DNA of 64,000 nt from Lampris incognitus (taxonomy: Eukaryota; Chordata; Actinopteri; Lampriformes; Lampridae), in assembly GCF_029633865.1 (NCBI RefSeq), contig NC_079212.1:68253477-68317476 (forward strand). Direction: 5' to 3'. A program made the translations under genes and the position numbers. The notes beneath the pieces were generated by a model that was given only the letters and a program-made list of their open reading frames with translations, searched no databases and was not told the DNA's origin. This document shows positions 53,794-63,862 of this stretch, piece by piece; position 1 is the first letter of the stretch, and each line of letters begins with the position of its first letter.

Positions 53794-54150
53794 CCCATTT
53801 CCACGTCCTCTCAGACCGCCCTCGGTGTTATCGGAACTGCCGGTCTGCATGGGCTAGCAGTTAGCTTAGTCTGCCCCGCTTCCGCGTCCTGTGAGACCGC
53901 CCTCGGCGTTTCCTCTTCGGTCGCAGCTCCGGGCAGGGCCGTGGTCCCCGGGCCCACAGGACGAGCAGACCAAGCTCTCCCAGCCGATCCAGCGGCAGCT
54001 CTCCCAGCCATCAAACGAAGACGAAACAAACTTAGACGCAGACGTGGACAAAGACACTGCATGGACGGTACTGGGTGAGACCGCTGCAAACGTGAATTCA
54101 CGCCGCCATCTTCCCGCACTGGAAGCGGAAACAATTCCCACATTATTATT
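53794..54150 (-). mobile_element. Repeat family D, 5' half, after the provirus
   Basis: Read on the minus strand it starts 'GGGAAGATGGCGGCGTG' and 'GTCTCACCCAGTACCGTCC', and contains the subunit 'CTAACTGCTAGCCCATGCAG'. It seems to be the other half of the D copy at 40545-41045. Confidence 0.65.
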
Positions 54151-54344
54151 TAATTATATTAATCTCCCATAATATTTCCCCAATGCAACCGCTAATAGGT
54201 AGAATTATCCCCCACAAAATGTTGACTGTCTATTTACCAAGAGTCTGGTAGAATTGCTAGAATAGCCCCGTTGCAACCAAACAACATATTCTGGATGGTC
54301 CTGATTTCTCACTCTTCCCCTTTGGTCTACTCTAGGCCACCCAC

Positions 54345-54520
54345 CTGAGTGTGGCGGTGAGTGCGGGGATGCTACACAGGAAGGTGAAAGAGATGATGAT
54401 GAAGAGGAACGAGAGGAAGGCCGGCATGTGGTGACAGGTGCTGCCACATTTCCCTGCCAGCGCTGAGCCCTCCATACCCCAGGAGACGTTGCCCACTATA
54501 CAGGTGCATCCAGAATATAC
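54345..54520 (-). CDS. slco4a1: slco4a1 coding exon (Kazal end and following helix)
   Basis: The acceptor 'GGGTCACTAG' and donor 'CTCAG|GTGGGT' give 176 bp, starting in phase 0 and ending in phase 2. It reads '[20 protein letters not shown]', then '[20 protein letters not shown]' and '[10 protein letters not shown]'. The cysteines finish the Kazal-like extracellular loop 5 of OATPs. The hydrophobic stretch is the next membrane helix, and 'IPALTATLR' is a strongly conserved OATP block. The phase joins correctly with both neighbours. Confidence 0.95.
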
Positions 54521-55062
54521 CTAGTGACCCAGAGTGAGAGAAATGTATATGAGAGCTCCATGAACGACAGAGCTAGAGACACACACATTGTAAATACACA
54601 CAAATCACAATGCATGAGATATGCAGAATAACATGTAAACCAAGAAAGTAATATGCTGGATATTGTTAAATTAGTGCCAAGTTAAAACACATAGGAATTA
54701 AGCCCAGAACAATCATTCAGAGTGATAAGGATACATTTTGGCTGACAGGAAACAAAAAATACAGTGGCTTCAGAAAGTATTCAGACCCCTTCACTTTTTG
54801 CACACTTTTGTAGATTTAATTTTAAATAGATAAAATTGCCATTTTTGCCCATCAATCTACACTCAATATACCACAATGACAACGTGAAAACATGTTTTTA
54901 GAATTTTTTGCAAAATGTATTGAACATCAAAAACTGAAATCTGCCATGTATTCAGGCCCTTAATTTAGCACTTTGTAGAAGCCCCTTTAGCAGCGATTAC
55001 AGCTTTGAGTCTTCTTGGGTAAGTCTCTACAGACTTTGCACACCTGGATTGGGCAGGTTATT

Positions 55063-55800
55063 CTATTCTTTCTGGCTGATCCTCTCAAGCTCCATCAGAT
55101 TGGATGGGAAAATGTCTGCAACAGCCATCTTCAGGTCTCTCCACAGATGTTCTATGGGGTTTAAGTCTGGGCTTTGACTGGGCCACTCAAGGACAGTCAG
55201 AGACTTGTCCCGAAGCCACTCAAGTGTTGTCTTGGCTGTATGCTTCGGGTCATTGTCATGCTGAAAGGTGAACAGTCGCCTCAGTCTGAGGTCATGTGCA
55301 CTCTGCAGCAGGTTTTTTTTCAAGGGGACCTTCCTGTATTTGGCTGTATTCATCCTTCCCTCAGTTCTGACCAGTCTCACTGTCCTAGCCACTGAGAAGC
55401 ACCCCCATAGCATGATGCTGCCACTGCCATGCTTCACCGTAGGGATAGCATTAGCCAGGTGATGAGCAGTGCCTGGTGTTTACCAGACATAGTGCTTGGA
55501 GTTCTGCTAAGAGTTGATTTTTTGTCTCAGCAGACAAGAGAATCTTTTTCCTCGTGCCGCCAAAGTCCTTTAAATGCTGTTTGGCAAACTCCAAGCAAGC
55601 TGTCATATGCTTGTAACTCAAGACTGTCTTACGTCTAGCCAATCAACCAGAAAGGTCTGATTGGTGGGGTCCTGCTGAGATGGTTGTCCTTCCAGCAGGT
55701 TCTCCCATCTCTGCAGAGGACTTCTGAAGCTCTGTTAGAGTGACCGCCGGGTTCTTGGTCACCTCCCTGACCAAGGCCCTTATTGCACGGTTACTCAGTT
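55063..55800 (-). pseudogene. Tc1 transposase remnant
   Basis: On the minus strand the frame at 55063-55437 has '[12 protein letters not shown]' and '[10 protein letters not shown]', and '[19 protein letters not shown]', keeping the D-X34-E spacing (D61 and E96 of that frame). Upstream at 55451-55642, 'FGGTRKKILLSAETKNQL' occupies the first catalytic site, but the usual D of S-D-E reads A. Frame breaks separate the pieces and the N-terminal DNA-binding part is poorly preserved. Confidence 0.9.
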
Positions 55801-56074
55801 TGGCCGGAATCATTTTCTAGGAGGAGTCCTAGTGGTTCCCATTTTTTTTCCATTTCAATATTATTGAGGCCACTGTGCTCCTGGGAAAACTCAAAAGCTT
55901 TAGAAAGGGTTTTGCCCTGTTCTATGCCTCACCACAATTATATGGCAGAGGTCTACAGAGTTCCTTGGACTTCATCGCTTGGTTTTTTGCCCTGACGTGC
56001 AGTGTGAATTGTGGGACCTTATATGCACTGGTGTGTGCATCTCTAAACTACGTCCAATCAATTCAATTTGCCAC

Positions 56075-57365
56075 AGTCAATTAAAGTTAGTTTTATTTGC
56101 ATAGCCCAATATCACAAATTACACATTTGCCTCAGGGGGCTTTACAGCAACACTACATCCTGTCCTTAGACCCTCTCATCAGATAAGGAACAACTCCCTA
56201 AAAAAACCCTTTAACAGGGAGACAAAATAGGAAGAAACCTCAGGGAGAGCAACAGAGGAGGGATCGCTCTCCCAAGACGGACAACGTGCAATGTATGTTG
56301 TGTGTACACAATTTTACACAATACAAAATTGAAAGAGGTTAAGAGAATTATAATGGAATTATAAGATATATAAAGAACATGATGAGGAGGACGCCAAGCA
56401 CTGTCCTGATGCTACCGAAACAACCTGTGTCTGAACCTGAGCTACGCAACCACCATTACCATGTAGACCTGACAGGAAGACAGACTACACATGCACACAG
56501 GGGAGACTCACATCACACTATTCACATACAGAGGAGAAGAGACAGGAGAAGACATTCAGAGAGAGAAAGAGAGAGAGAGAGAAGAGAACAGTTTGCAATA
56601 GTCAATAATCTATACTCTATATGCTATAATCTGAATACTCTATAATCTATAGTCTATAATCTCGTGGGCAGAACAGGGGTTAGTAAAATCATTGAGACAG
56701 AAACCGACCCACCATGCAGTACAGGTTGTGAAGTACTCAACTTAAAGGCAGCTAAGTGTAGGTTAAGGCAACAAGATGAGTTTAAAGTTTGAATTTAAAC
56801 ACTCAACAGACTCTGATTGTCTGATGGCAGCAGGCAGGTTATTCTACAAGAACGAGGTTCAATAGGAAAAGGCCCTGCTGCCACCAGCTGACTTCTTTTT
56901 AACTTTGGGTACACACAGGAGCCCTGTATTTTGAGAGTGAAGAGCTCGAGATGGACTGTATGAGTTAAGGAGATCAGACAGGTAGGATGGAGCAAAACCC
57001 ATTTAGGATTTTATAAGTCAGCAGAAGCACCTTGTATTCGGATCTAACATGGATAGGTAGCCAATGAAGGGAGACAAGAATTGGTGTAATATGGTCCAAT
57101 TTCCTAGATTTAGTTAGGATTCCAGCAACAGCATTCAGAACCATCTGAATACTTTTAGTACTAGCATGTGTTTTAGTACTAACATGTATTTTAGTACCAG
57201 CATGTGTTTTAGTACTAGCATGTGGCAGACCTGAAAGCAGAACATTACAGTAATCAAGTCTGGATGAAACAAATGCATGTATTAGAGTCTCTACACCAGA
57301 CATGGACAGCACAGACTTTTAGCTGTGTTATGTAAGTGAAAAAAGCCAGTCTTGATGATTTCATA
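56075..57365 (-). mobile_element. 5'-truncated LINE inserted in the Tc1 element
   Basis: The minus strand reads 'ETLIHAFVSSRLDYCNVLLS', an in-frame 18-bp expansion, 'SLHWLPIHVRSEYKVLLLTY' and, in other frames, late ORF2 pieces down to about 56800. The region to 56085 is 3' UTR with 'GGTTTCTTCCTATTTTGTCT' and 'AAGCCCCCTGAGGCAAATG'. It is the Rex1/L2-like C-terminal type, clade uncertain. It interrupts the Tc1 sequence between 'AATTTGCCAC' and 'AGGTGGACGCCAATCAA'. Confidence 0.85.
57153..57224 (-). repeat. 18-bp tandem repeat, 4 units, within LINE coding sequence
   Basis: Four units of TTTTAGTACTAGCATGTG or close variants. On the minus strand each reads 'HASTKT'-like, keeping the frame. Confidence 0.92.
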
Positions 57366-57593
57366 GGTGGACGCCAATCAATTTCTAGACAAATGTCAAA
57401 GAAAGGAAACAGGATGCACCTGACCACAGTTTGGAGTGCCACAGCAAAGGGTCTGAAAACTTACGCAAATGAGAGACTTCTGTTTTTGAGTTTTAGTAAA
57501 TTTGCAAACATTTCTAAAAACATGTTTTCAGTTTGTCATTGTTGGTTACTGAGTATAGATTGATGAACAAAAATGACAATTTTATTCTTTCAT

Positions 57594-57828
57594 TCATTCA
57601 TGGAGCCTATCCCAGCGCTCACTGGGCAGAAGGCACGGTGGCGCAGTGGTAAGCATGGTCGCCTCACAGAAAGAAAGTCCTGAGTTCGAACCCCTGGGGT
57701 AGTCCGACCTTGGGGGTCGTCCCGGGTCGTCTTCTGTCTGGAGTTTTCATGTTCTCCCTGTGTCCGCGCGGGTTCCCTCCGAGAGCTCTGATATCCTCCC
57801 ACAGTCCAAAGACATGTAGGTCAGGCAA
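57594..57828 (+). mobile_element. SINE family A, rearranged copy inside the Tc1 element
   Basis: It starts with an inverted scrap of the tail ('GGAGCCTATCCCAGCGCTC') followed by the head in plus orientation ('GGCACGGTGGCGCAGTGGTA', 'CTGAGTTCGAACCCCTGGGG') and body to 'CAAAGACATGTAGGTCAGG'. Confidence 0.85.
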
Positions 57829-57911
57829 TTTTATCCATTTAAAATTATATCGACAACACAATAAATTGTGCAAAAAATGAAGGAGTCTGAATACTTTCTG
57901 AAGCCACTGTA

Positions 57912-58639
57912 TATTGGAGAACACAGACGAACATGTGCAAACGACATTATACTTCATGTGATGCATGAAGCTCATCATTCAATTTCTCTAAAATATTATA
58001 TACATGGTCAATGAATGTTTTAAAGCTGTAATCTGGGATTTTCTCCATTGAGAAATAGTTATTCTATCCATCTGGACCATGGAGTCTGGTTACGTCACAC
58101 TAAATGGCATCTTTGCCATGGATGGAGACACTCTCCATACTGTATACCGCTGTTGAGCGGCTGGGACTAACACAAGTGCAGTGGTAAACACGCACCTACA
58201 CCAGCAGGAAGAAGGACTGAAATGTGACCACGATGTGGACATGCTCCTGTTGGACAGGTAATCTAGCAATCCCACAATCAATATTACAACAGAACAATGT
58301 TTTGATGCAGTTTGTAAGACATTAGACTGCCTGTGTGTACTTTGGTCCAAAGATGGAGTTTTTGCAAGGGTGGGAACTGTTTCCCGCTGAGCTGACAGCA
58401 CCACACTGGCCACAATGGATGCTGCACCGGGTTTGTAGTTTCTACTGCCGGAGTGAGGGACGGATCGGGGAAATCACGGATTTCCGCTTTAACATTTTGG
58501 CAACAAAGGATTTAAATCACCTTCTGTTCCTTCAAAAGTACTTCTTTCTTTTACTTTTGTGCAGTTGATCATTTTCTGAGAGACGGTGTCACGTGTTTTG
58601 AATCATGGATTATCATGTTTGGCAATTATATATATTTTG
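57912..58639. other. Intron sequence, nothing recognised
   Basis: No element or exon is supported. Confidence 0.4.
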
Positions 58640-59062
58640 TTGACCCCCCCCCCTTTTCTCCCCAATTATACTTGGCCAATTACTCCACTCTTCCGAGCCA
58701 TCTCGGTCGCTGCTCCACCCCCTCTGCCGATCCGGGGAGGTCTGCAGACTACCACATGCCTCCTCCCATACATGTGGAGTCACCAGTCGCTTCTTTTCAC
58801 CTGACAGTGAGGAGTTTCACCAGAGGAACGTAGCATGTGTGAGGATCACGCTACCCCCCCCAAAAAAGAAAGGCACCCCAACTGACCAGATGAGGTGCTA
58901 GTGCAGCAACCAGGACACATACCCACATCCGGCTTCCCACCCGCAGACACGGCCAATTGTGTCTGTAGGGACACCCGACCAAGCTGAAGGTAACACAGGG
59001 ATTTGAACCGCCGATCCCCGTGTTGGTAGGCGACGAAATAGACCGCTACACTACCAGATGCC
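58640..59062 (-). mobile_element. tRNA-derived SINE, family B
   Basis: Minus-strand copy with head 'GGCATCTGGTAGTGTAGCGG', 'CGGCGGTTCAAATCCCTG', the usual body and an end 'GTATAATTGGGGAGAAAAG'. Confidence 0.85.
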
Positions 59063-59138
59063 CTAGCAATTACAATTTTAAAGTCCACTTACACTTCTAT
59101 TCAAATTGAAAACGACTTTACTGGAAAAGTGACTGTAC

Positions 59139-59301
59139 CTGTCTGCCTGTGGAGGGATCGGTGTGGTTGATGGAGCTGCAGCCGGCGTGGCAGGGGGAGT
59201 AGTACATCAAACCATCCGACCCGCACACGGGGTTGTACAACTCTCTCACACAGCTGCAGTCTGTGTTACAGCTCACCGTCAGGTTCCCCTCAAGGGAAGA
59301 G
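59139..59301 (-). CDS. slco4a1: slco4a1 coding exon (Kazal-like extracellular loop)
   Basis: The acceptor 'CTTCTGTCCCCAG' and donor 'GACAG|GTACAG' bound 163 bp. It starts by completing a codon (AG|C) and ends in phase 0. The 54 full codons read 'SSLEGNLTVSCNTDCSCVRE', then 'LYNPVCGSDGLMYYSPCHAG' and 'CSSINHTDPSTGRQ'. The 'NPVCGSDG--Y-SPCHAGC' string is the Kazal-type motif of the large extracellular loop of OATPs. It is disulphide-bonded and, in characterised members, needed for surface delivery. N-X-S/T sites are present. Confidence 0.96.
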
Positions 59302-59479
59302 CTGGGGACAGAAGAGAGGGAGAGAGCAGGGAACGTAGGGAGGGAAGGATCGAATCGAAAGAAAGAGAGGAGGAGAAATTACAGTGTTGGGAGGGACAAA
59401 GTGAGGGAGAACAAGCATTCTAAGAGACAATAAAGGACACACAAGTGCAAGAGAGCGAGTGAAAATGCAGGGAAACGGC

Positions 59480-60013
59480 TTTAATGATGACAACTCCCAA
59501 TTAAACAGCTGTAAAGGTTATCATTCACCAAGAAATGTCTGCTCATCATCTGACATGATCATCATCGGTCCCAAATCCCTTATCAGAACCACTCACAACT
59601 TCTGCGCCAGCATTGATAACTCCACTCTGCCTCCCTCCCCACACACCCGTAACCTTGGAACCACGTGACAGCAACCTTTCCTTTGAACATCACGTCTATC
59701 AAATTACCAGAACTGCCTTTTTCCACCTAAAAAAACATAGCTCATCTCCGCCCATCACTCCCCTTCTCTGCTGCCAAAAATCTGATCCATGCCTTCTTCA
59801 TATCCAGAATTGGCTGCTGCAACAGCATTCTTTATGCTGTAAAGAATGCTGTTGCAGCAGTATGGTCATGATGACCATAAAGATTATGGTCATCATCCAA
59901 AGTCCTAAACAAACTCCAGTAAATCCAGAACTTTGCTGCTCATCTGCTCACCCACTCTCTTTCCCGTGACCACATCACCCCTGTCCTCCAGAACCTCCAC
60001 TGGCTCCCTGGCC
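59480..60013 (+). mobile_element. L2-like LINE, 5' piece, interrupted
   Basis: 'DMIIIGPKSLIRTTHNFCAS' and, in other frames, 'SNLSFEHHVYQITRTAFFHL' belong to the late RT region of an L2-like ORF. The expected SRLDYCN block is replaced by a palindromic insertion at 59814-59878. It breaks off at CTGGCTCCCTGGCC (60000-60013), where an RTE-like LINE begins, and continues at 61639. Confidence 0.8.
59814..59860. repeat. Perfect 21-bp inverted repeat with 5-bp loop
   Basis: The arms CTGCTGCAACAGCATTCTTT+A and its exact complement flank TGCTG. An adjacent second palindrome lies at 59862-59878. Confidence 0.92.
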
Positions 60014-61638
60014 AATCTACTACTACTACTTTCGGCTGCTCACGTTAGGGGTCACCACAGCAGATCATCCGTTTCCATTTCTTCCTGTCCTATGCATCTT
60101 CTTCTGTCACACCAGCCACCTGCATGTCCTCCCTCACCACATCCATAAACCTCCTCTTTGGCCTTCCTCTTTTCCTCTTCCCTGGCAGCTCCATATTCCT
60201 CATCCTTCTGCCAATATACCCAGCATCTCTCCTCCTCACACATCCAAACCATCTCAATCTTGCCTCTCTTGCTTTGTCTCCAAACCGTCCAACCTGAGTT
60301 GTCCCTCTAATATAATTGTTCCTAATCCTGTCCCTCTTCATCATTCCCAGTGAAAATCTTATCATCTTCATCTCTGCCACCTCCAGCTCCACCTCCTGTC
60401 TTTTCATCAGTGCCACCGTCTTCAACCCATGTAACACAGCTGGTCTCACAACCATCTTGTAAACTTTCCCTTTAACTCTTGCTGGTACCCTTCTGTCACA
60501 AATCACTCCTGACACTCTTCTCCACCCTCTCCACCCTGCCTGCACTCTCTTCTTAACCTCTCTTCTGCATTCCCCGTTACTTTGGACAGTTGACCCCAAA
60601 TATTTAAACTCATCCACCTTTACCACCTCTACTCCTTGCATCCTCACCATTCCACTGTCCTCCCTCTCATTCACGCGTAAGTATTCTATCTTGCTCCTAC
60701 TGACTTTCATTCCTGTTCTCTCCAGTACGTACCTCCACCTCTCCAGGCTCTCCTCCACCTGCGCCCTACTCTTGCTACAGGTCAAAATGTCATCCGCAAA
60801 CATTATGGTCCACGGAGACTACTGCCTGATCTCGTCCGTCAAACAGTCCATCACAATTGCAAACAAGAAAGGGCTCAGAGCCGATCCTTGATGTAATCCC
60901 GCCTCCACCTTGAACCCATCTGTCATTCCAACCACACACCTCACCACTGTCACACTTCCCTCATACATATCCTGCACCACTCCTACATACTTCTCTGCAA
61001 CTCCTGACTTCCTCATATAATACCACACCTCCTCTCTTGGCACCCTGTCATATGCTTTCTCTAAATCTACAAAGACACAATGTAATTCCTTCTGGCCTTC
61101 TCTATACTTCTCCATCAACATTCTATAAGCAAACATCACATCTGTGGTGCTCTTTCATGGCATGAAACCATACTGCTGCTTGTTAATCATCACCTCTCTT
61201 CTTAACCTAGCTTATGTTACTCTTTCCCATATCTTCATGCTGTGGCTGATCAACTTTATACCTCTGTAGTTGCTACAGTTCTGCACATCGCCCTTGTTCT
61301 TGAAAATCGGTACCAGTATGCTTCTTCTCCACTCCTCAGGCATCCTCTCACTTTCCAAGATTGTGTTAAACAATCTAGTTAAAAACCCCACTGCCATCTC
61401 TCCTAAACACCTCCATGCCTCCACAGGTATGTCATCAGGACCAACTGCCTCTCCACTCTTCATCCTCTTCATAGCTGCCCTCACTTCCTCCTTGCTAATC
61501 CACCACACTTCCTGATTCACTATCCCCACATCACTCAACCTTCTGTCTCTCATTTTCTTCATTCATCAGCCCCTCAAAGTACTCCTTCCACCTTCTCAGC
61601 ACACTCTCCTCGCTTGTCAGCACTTTTCCATCTCTATC
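60014..61638 (-). mobile_element. RTE-like LINE (family 2), copy 3, with RT motifs
   Basis: This is the longest copy of the family. On the minus strand: 'MKSGEAVGPDDIPVEAWRC' (61212-61562), 'VFVDLEKAYDRVPREE' (motif A) and 'GLHQGSALSPFLFAIVMD' (motif B) at 60819-61139, and 'MFADDILTCSK' (motif C, FADD) opening the frame at 60090-60803. The 3' end has a (TAG)-type tail. The flanks CTGGCTCCCTGGCC and CTGGCTCCCTGTCC (61639-61652) form a 14-bp target duplication with one mismatch. It is 5'-truncated (no endonuclease) and frameshifted. Confidence 0.92.
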
Positions 61639-62100
61639 CTGGCTCCCTGTCCCATAATGGATCCAATTCAAAGTCCTTCTCACTCACAAAGCCCTCCATA
61701 ACCAGGCCACCTCCTACCTCACCGACCTGTTCCAGTATCATACTCCTTCCCGCAGCCTTCGCTGCTCCGATGCCAACCTCCTGTCTGCACCACACAGGAC
61801 CAATCACCGGACCTCCTTTCTGCACCACACAGGACCAAGCACCGGACCTGGGGGGACAGAGCCTTCGCCATAGCCGCCCCCTCCCTCTGGAACCCCCTCC
61901 CCAAACACATCAGAGACTGCACCAATCTGTCGACGTTCAATCATTAATCAAAATTCACCTTTTCAGAAATGCTTTTAATGTGAGATTAGTGTTGTGTATT
62001 ACATGTTTTTGGTGTGTTGCTTTTATGTTCATTTTATATTATGTAAGGCGTTTATGTGTGCCTTAGAAATCACTATAGAAATAAAATGTATTATTTTCAT
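61639..62100 (+). mobile_element. L2-like LINE, 3' piece
   Basis: Continues the copy from 59480: 'TWGDRAFAIAAPSLWNPLPK' and 'HIRDCTNLSTF' are the C-terminal end of an L2-like ORF2, followed by a 3' UTR ending 'GAAATAAAATGTATTATTT'. A duplicated segment 'CTGCACCACACAGGACCAA' near 61786 and 61820 is a small internal repeat. Confidence 0.82.
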
Positions 62101-62105
62101 GATTA

Positions 62106-62230
62106 TTCTGTGATGGCCTAGCAACCTGTCCAGGGTGTGTCCCCACATGCCACTCAATGACTGCTGGGGTAGGCTCCAGCATCCCGGTGACCCTGCGAGC
62201 AGGGTAAGAGGTTCGGATAATGGATGGATT
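62106..62230 (+). mobile_element. SINE family A, 3' tail fragment
   Basis: 'TGTGATGGCCTAGCAACCTG' through 'GAGCAGGGTAAGAGGTTCGG' to a GGAT end. Confidence 0.82.
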
Positions 62231-62746
62231 ATTATCATGATTATTATTACCTCTGTGGTAAGGAATATTACTCTCTTACGTTATCATCCAGGTCATGTTG
62301 TGGCAAATACTTTAGGATACTTGGGATGTGGGCAAGTAGTTCATTAATTTTTATCATCAGTGAGTTGCTTAGATATAATATCTAATACGAACATATCCGA
62401 GAGCTGGACCATAGAAGACCTGATAGCATGGTTCCCTCCTATTCTTGTTCTTTCCTTGTCCTCCCGGTTGACTCGAGACAATTCAATCTTAGGAAAAAAA
62501 AAATCCCTTTACTATTGACCAATACATTGCCTAATGACGTAGTCAATTATTATTAATGTGTTTGTTCAACAAGGATAACAAAGGTGGGGCTGCTTTGCTC
62601 ACTCCTAAATAATTGTTACCATTTACATAAGAAGTAAAGGATTTGTGAATGTTATACTGTAGACAAGAACATAGAGTGATCCCGGTACAACTCAATATGT
62701 AGCCACCGTGAACCCATTATTGACTTTTATGTCATTTAAGCAACAC
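62231..62746. other. Intron sequence, nothing recognised
   Basis: No element is supported. The donor of the slco4a1 exon is at its right edge. Confidence 0.4.
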
Positions 62747-63032
62747 CTGTTGTTGAGCTGCAGGTTGCTGGGCTGGTTGTACAGGTACTGGTTTCTGGGG
62801 CCAGCGTGGCGGTCCAGTTGTTGGTAGTGTATCGGACTGGGCCTGTACGGTGCTGTGACTCCAGCCATGGGCACATTGGGGCAGTGGATGAGGAAGATGA
62901 AGATGGCTAGCAGGCTGATCACGGCACATAGCATGCAGAAGCGGATGATCCCTCGACAGCGCAGATTCAGTCGCTTAACAATGTAGCCACCTAGGAAGGT
63001 CCCACCGCCACCTGCTGGCACCACCATGTATC
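62747..63032 (-). CDS. slco4a1: slco4a1 coding exon (helices before the Kazal loop)
   Basis: The acceptor 'CTCACCCATCCAG' and donor 'CAACAG|GTGTTG' bound 286 bp, starting in phase 1 and ending in phase 2. It reads '[20 protein letters not shown]', '[20 protein letters not shown]' and '[11 protein letters not shown]', then a polar stretch ('[19 protein letters not shown]') entering the extracellular loop. 'GGTFLGG' and '[11 protein letters not shown]' are typical of OATPs, and the '[13 protein letters not shown]' form is what I recall for OATP4A1. This is the most upstream exon visible. The preceding exons lie beyond the window. Confidence 0.95.
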
Positions 63033-63145
63033 CTGGATGGGTGAGAAATTGATTTTCAGTTGAAGCAGACCAGTGTTATTTATTTGTCCTTAAAAGCCCT
63101 TAATGCCAACATTTTAGTGGACCATAGTGATGGCTATGACCAACA

Positions 63146-63862
63146 GGAATGAAAGTCAGTAGGAGCAAGACGGAATACCTACACGTGAATGAGAGGGAGG
63201 ACAGTGGAATGGTGAGGATGCAAGGAGTGGAGGTGACGAAGGTGGATAAGTGTAAATACTTGGGGTCAACTGTCCAAAGTAACGGGGAGTGCAGAAGAGA
63301 GGGGAAGAAGAGAGTGCAGGCAGGGTGGAGTGGGTGGAGAAGAGTGTCAGGAGTGATTTGTGACAGAAGGGTACCAGCAAGAGTTAAAGGGAAGGTTTAC
63401 AAGATGGTAGTGAGACCAGCTATGTTGTATTGTTTGGAGACAGTGGCACTGATGAAAAGACACGAGGAGGAGCTGGAGGTGGCAGAGATGAAGATGATAA
63501 GATTTTCACTGGGAGTAATGAAGAAGGACAGGATTAGGAACGAGTATATTAGAGGGACCGCTCAGGTTGGACGGTTTGGAGACAAAGCAAGAGAGGCAAG
63601 ATTGAGATGGTTTGGACATGTGTGGAGGAGAGATGCTGGGTATATTGGGAGAAGGATGCTGAATATGGAGCTGCCAGGGAAGAGGAGAAGAGGAAGGCCA
63701 AAGAGGAGGTTTATGGATGTGGTGAGGGAGGACATTCAGGTGGCTGGTGTGACAGAGAGATGCAGAGGACAGGAAGAGATGGAAACGGATGATCCGCTGT
63801 GGCGCCCCCTAACGGGAGCAGCCGAAAGTAGTAGTAGTAATAGTAGTAGTAGTAGTAGTAGT
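63146..63862 (+). mobile_element. 5'-truncated RTE-like LINE (family 2), copy 4
   Basis: This is the least broken ORF of the family: 'MKVSRSKTEYLHVNEREDSG', 'GSTVQSNGECRREGKKRVQA', 'AEMKMIRFSLGVMKKDRIRN' and 'RRGRPKRRFMDVVREDIQVA' in one frame, with a late frameshift near 63755. The 3' end is followed by a (TAG)n tail at 63827-63862. It lies in the slco4a1 intron on the opposite strand from the gene. Confidence 0.92.

Larger units (their letters stand above)
54762..57909 (-). mobile_element. Tc1-like transposon with nested LINE and SINE
   Basis: CAGTGGCTTCAGAAAGTATT at the left and its complement ending CCACTG at the right are bounded by TA on both sides (54760-54761 and 57910-57911), the Tc1 target. 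The inverted repeats extend about 200 bp inward. The original element of about 1.6 kb is enlarged by a LINE (about 56075-57365) and a SINE (57594-57828). It lies in an slco4a1 intron and is inactive. Confidence 0.92.

Noticed and set aside
53866..54143. Arg/Pro-rich frames in family D
   Set aside because: GC-rich repeat frames are open in several phases and differ between D copies, so no protein is supported.
62692..62746. Extension of the slco4a1 exon to the stop at 62692
   Set aside because: A good donor (CAG|GTGTTG) at 62746/62747 and a phase-matched join to the exon at 59301 show that the remaining open frame is intron.
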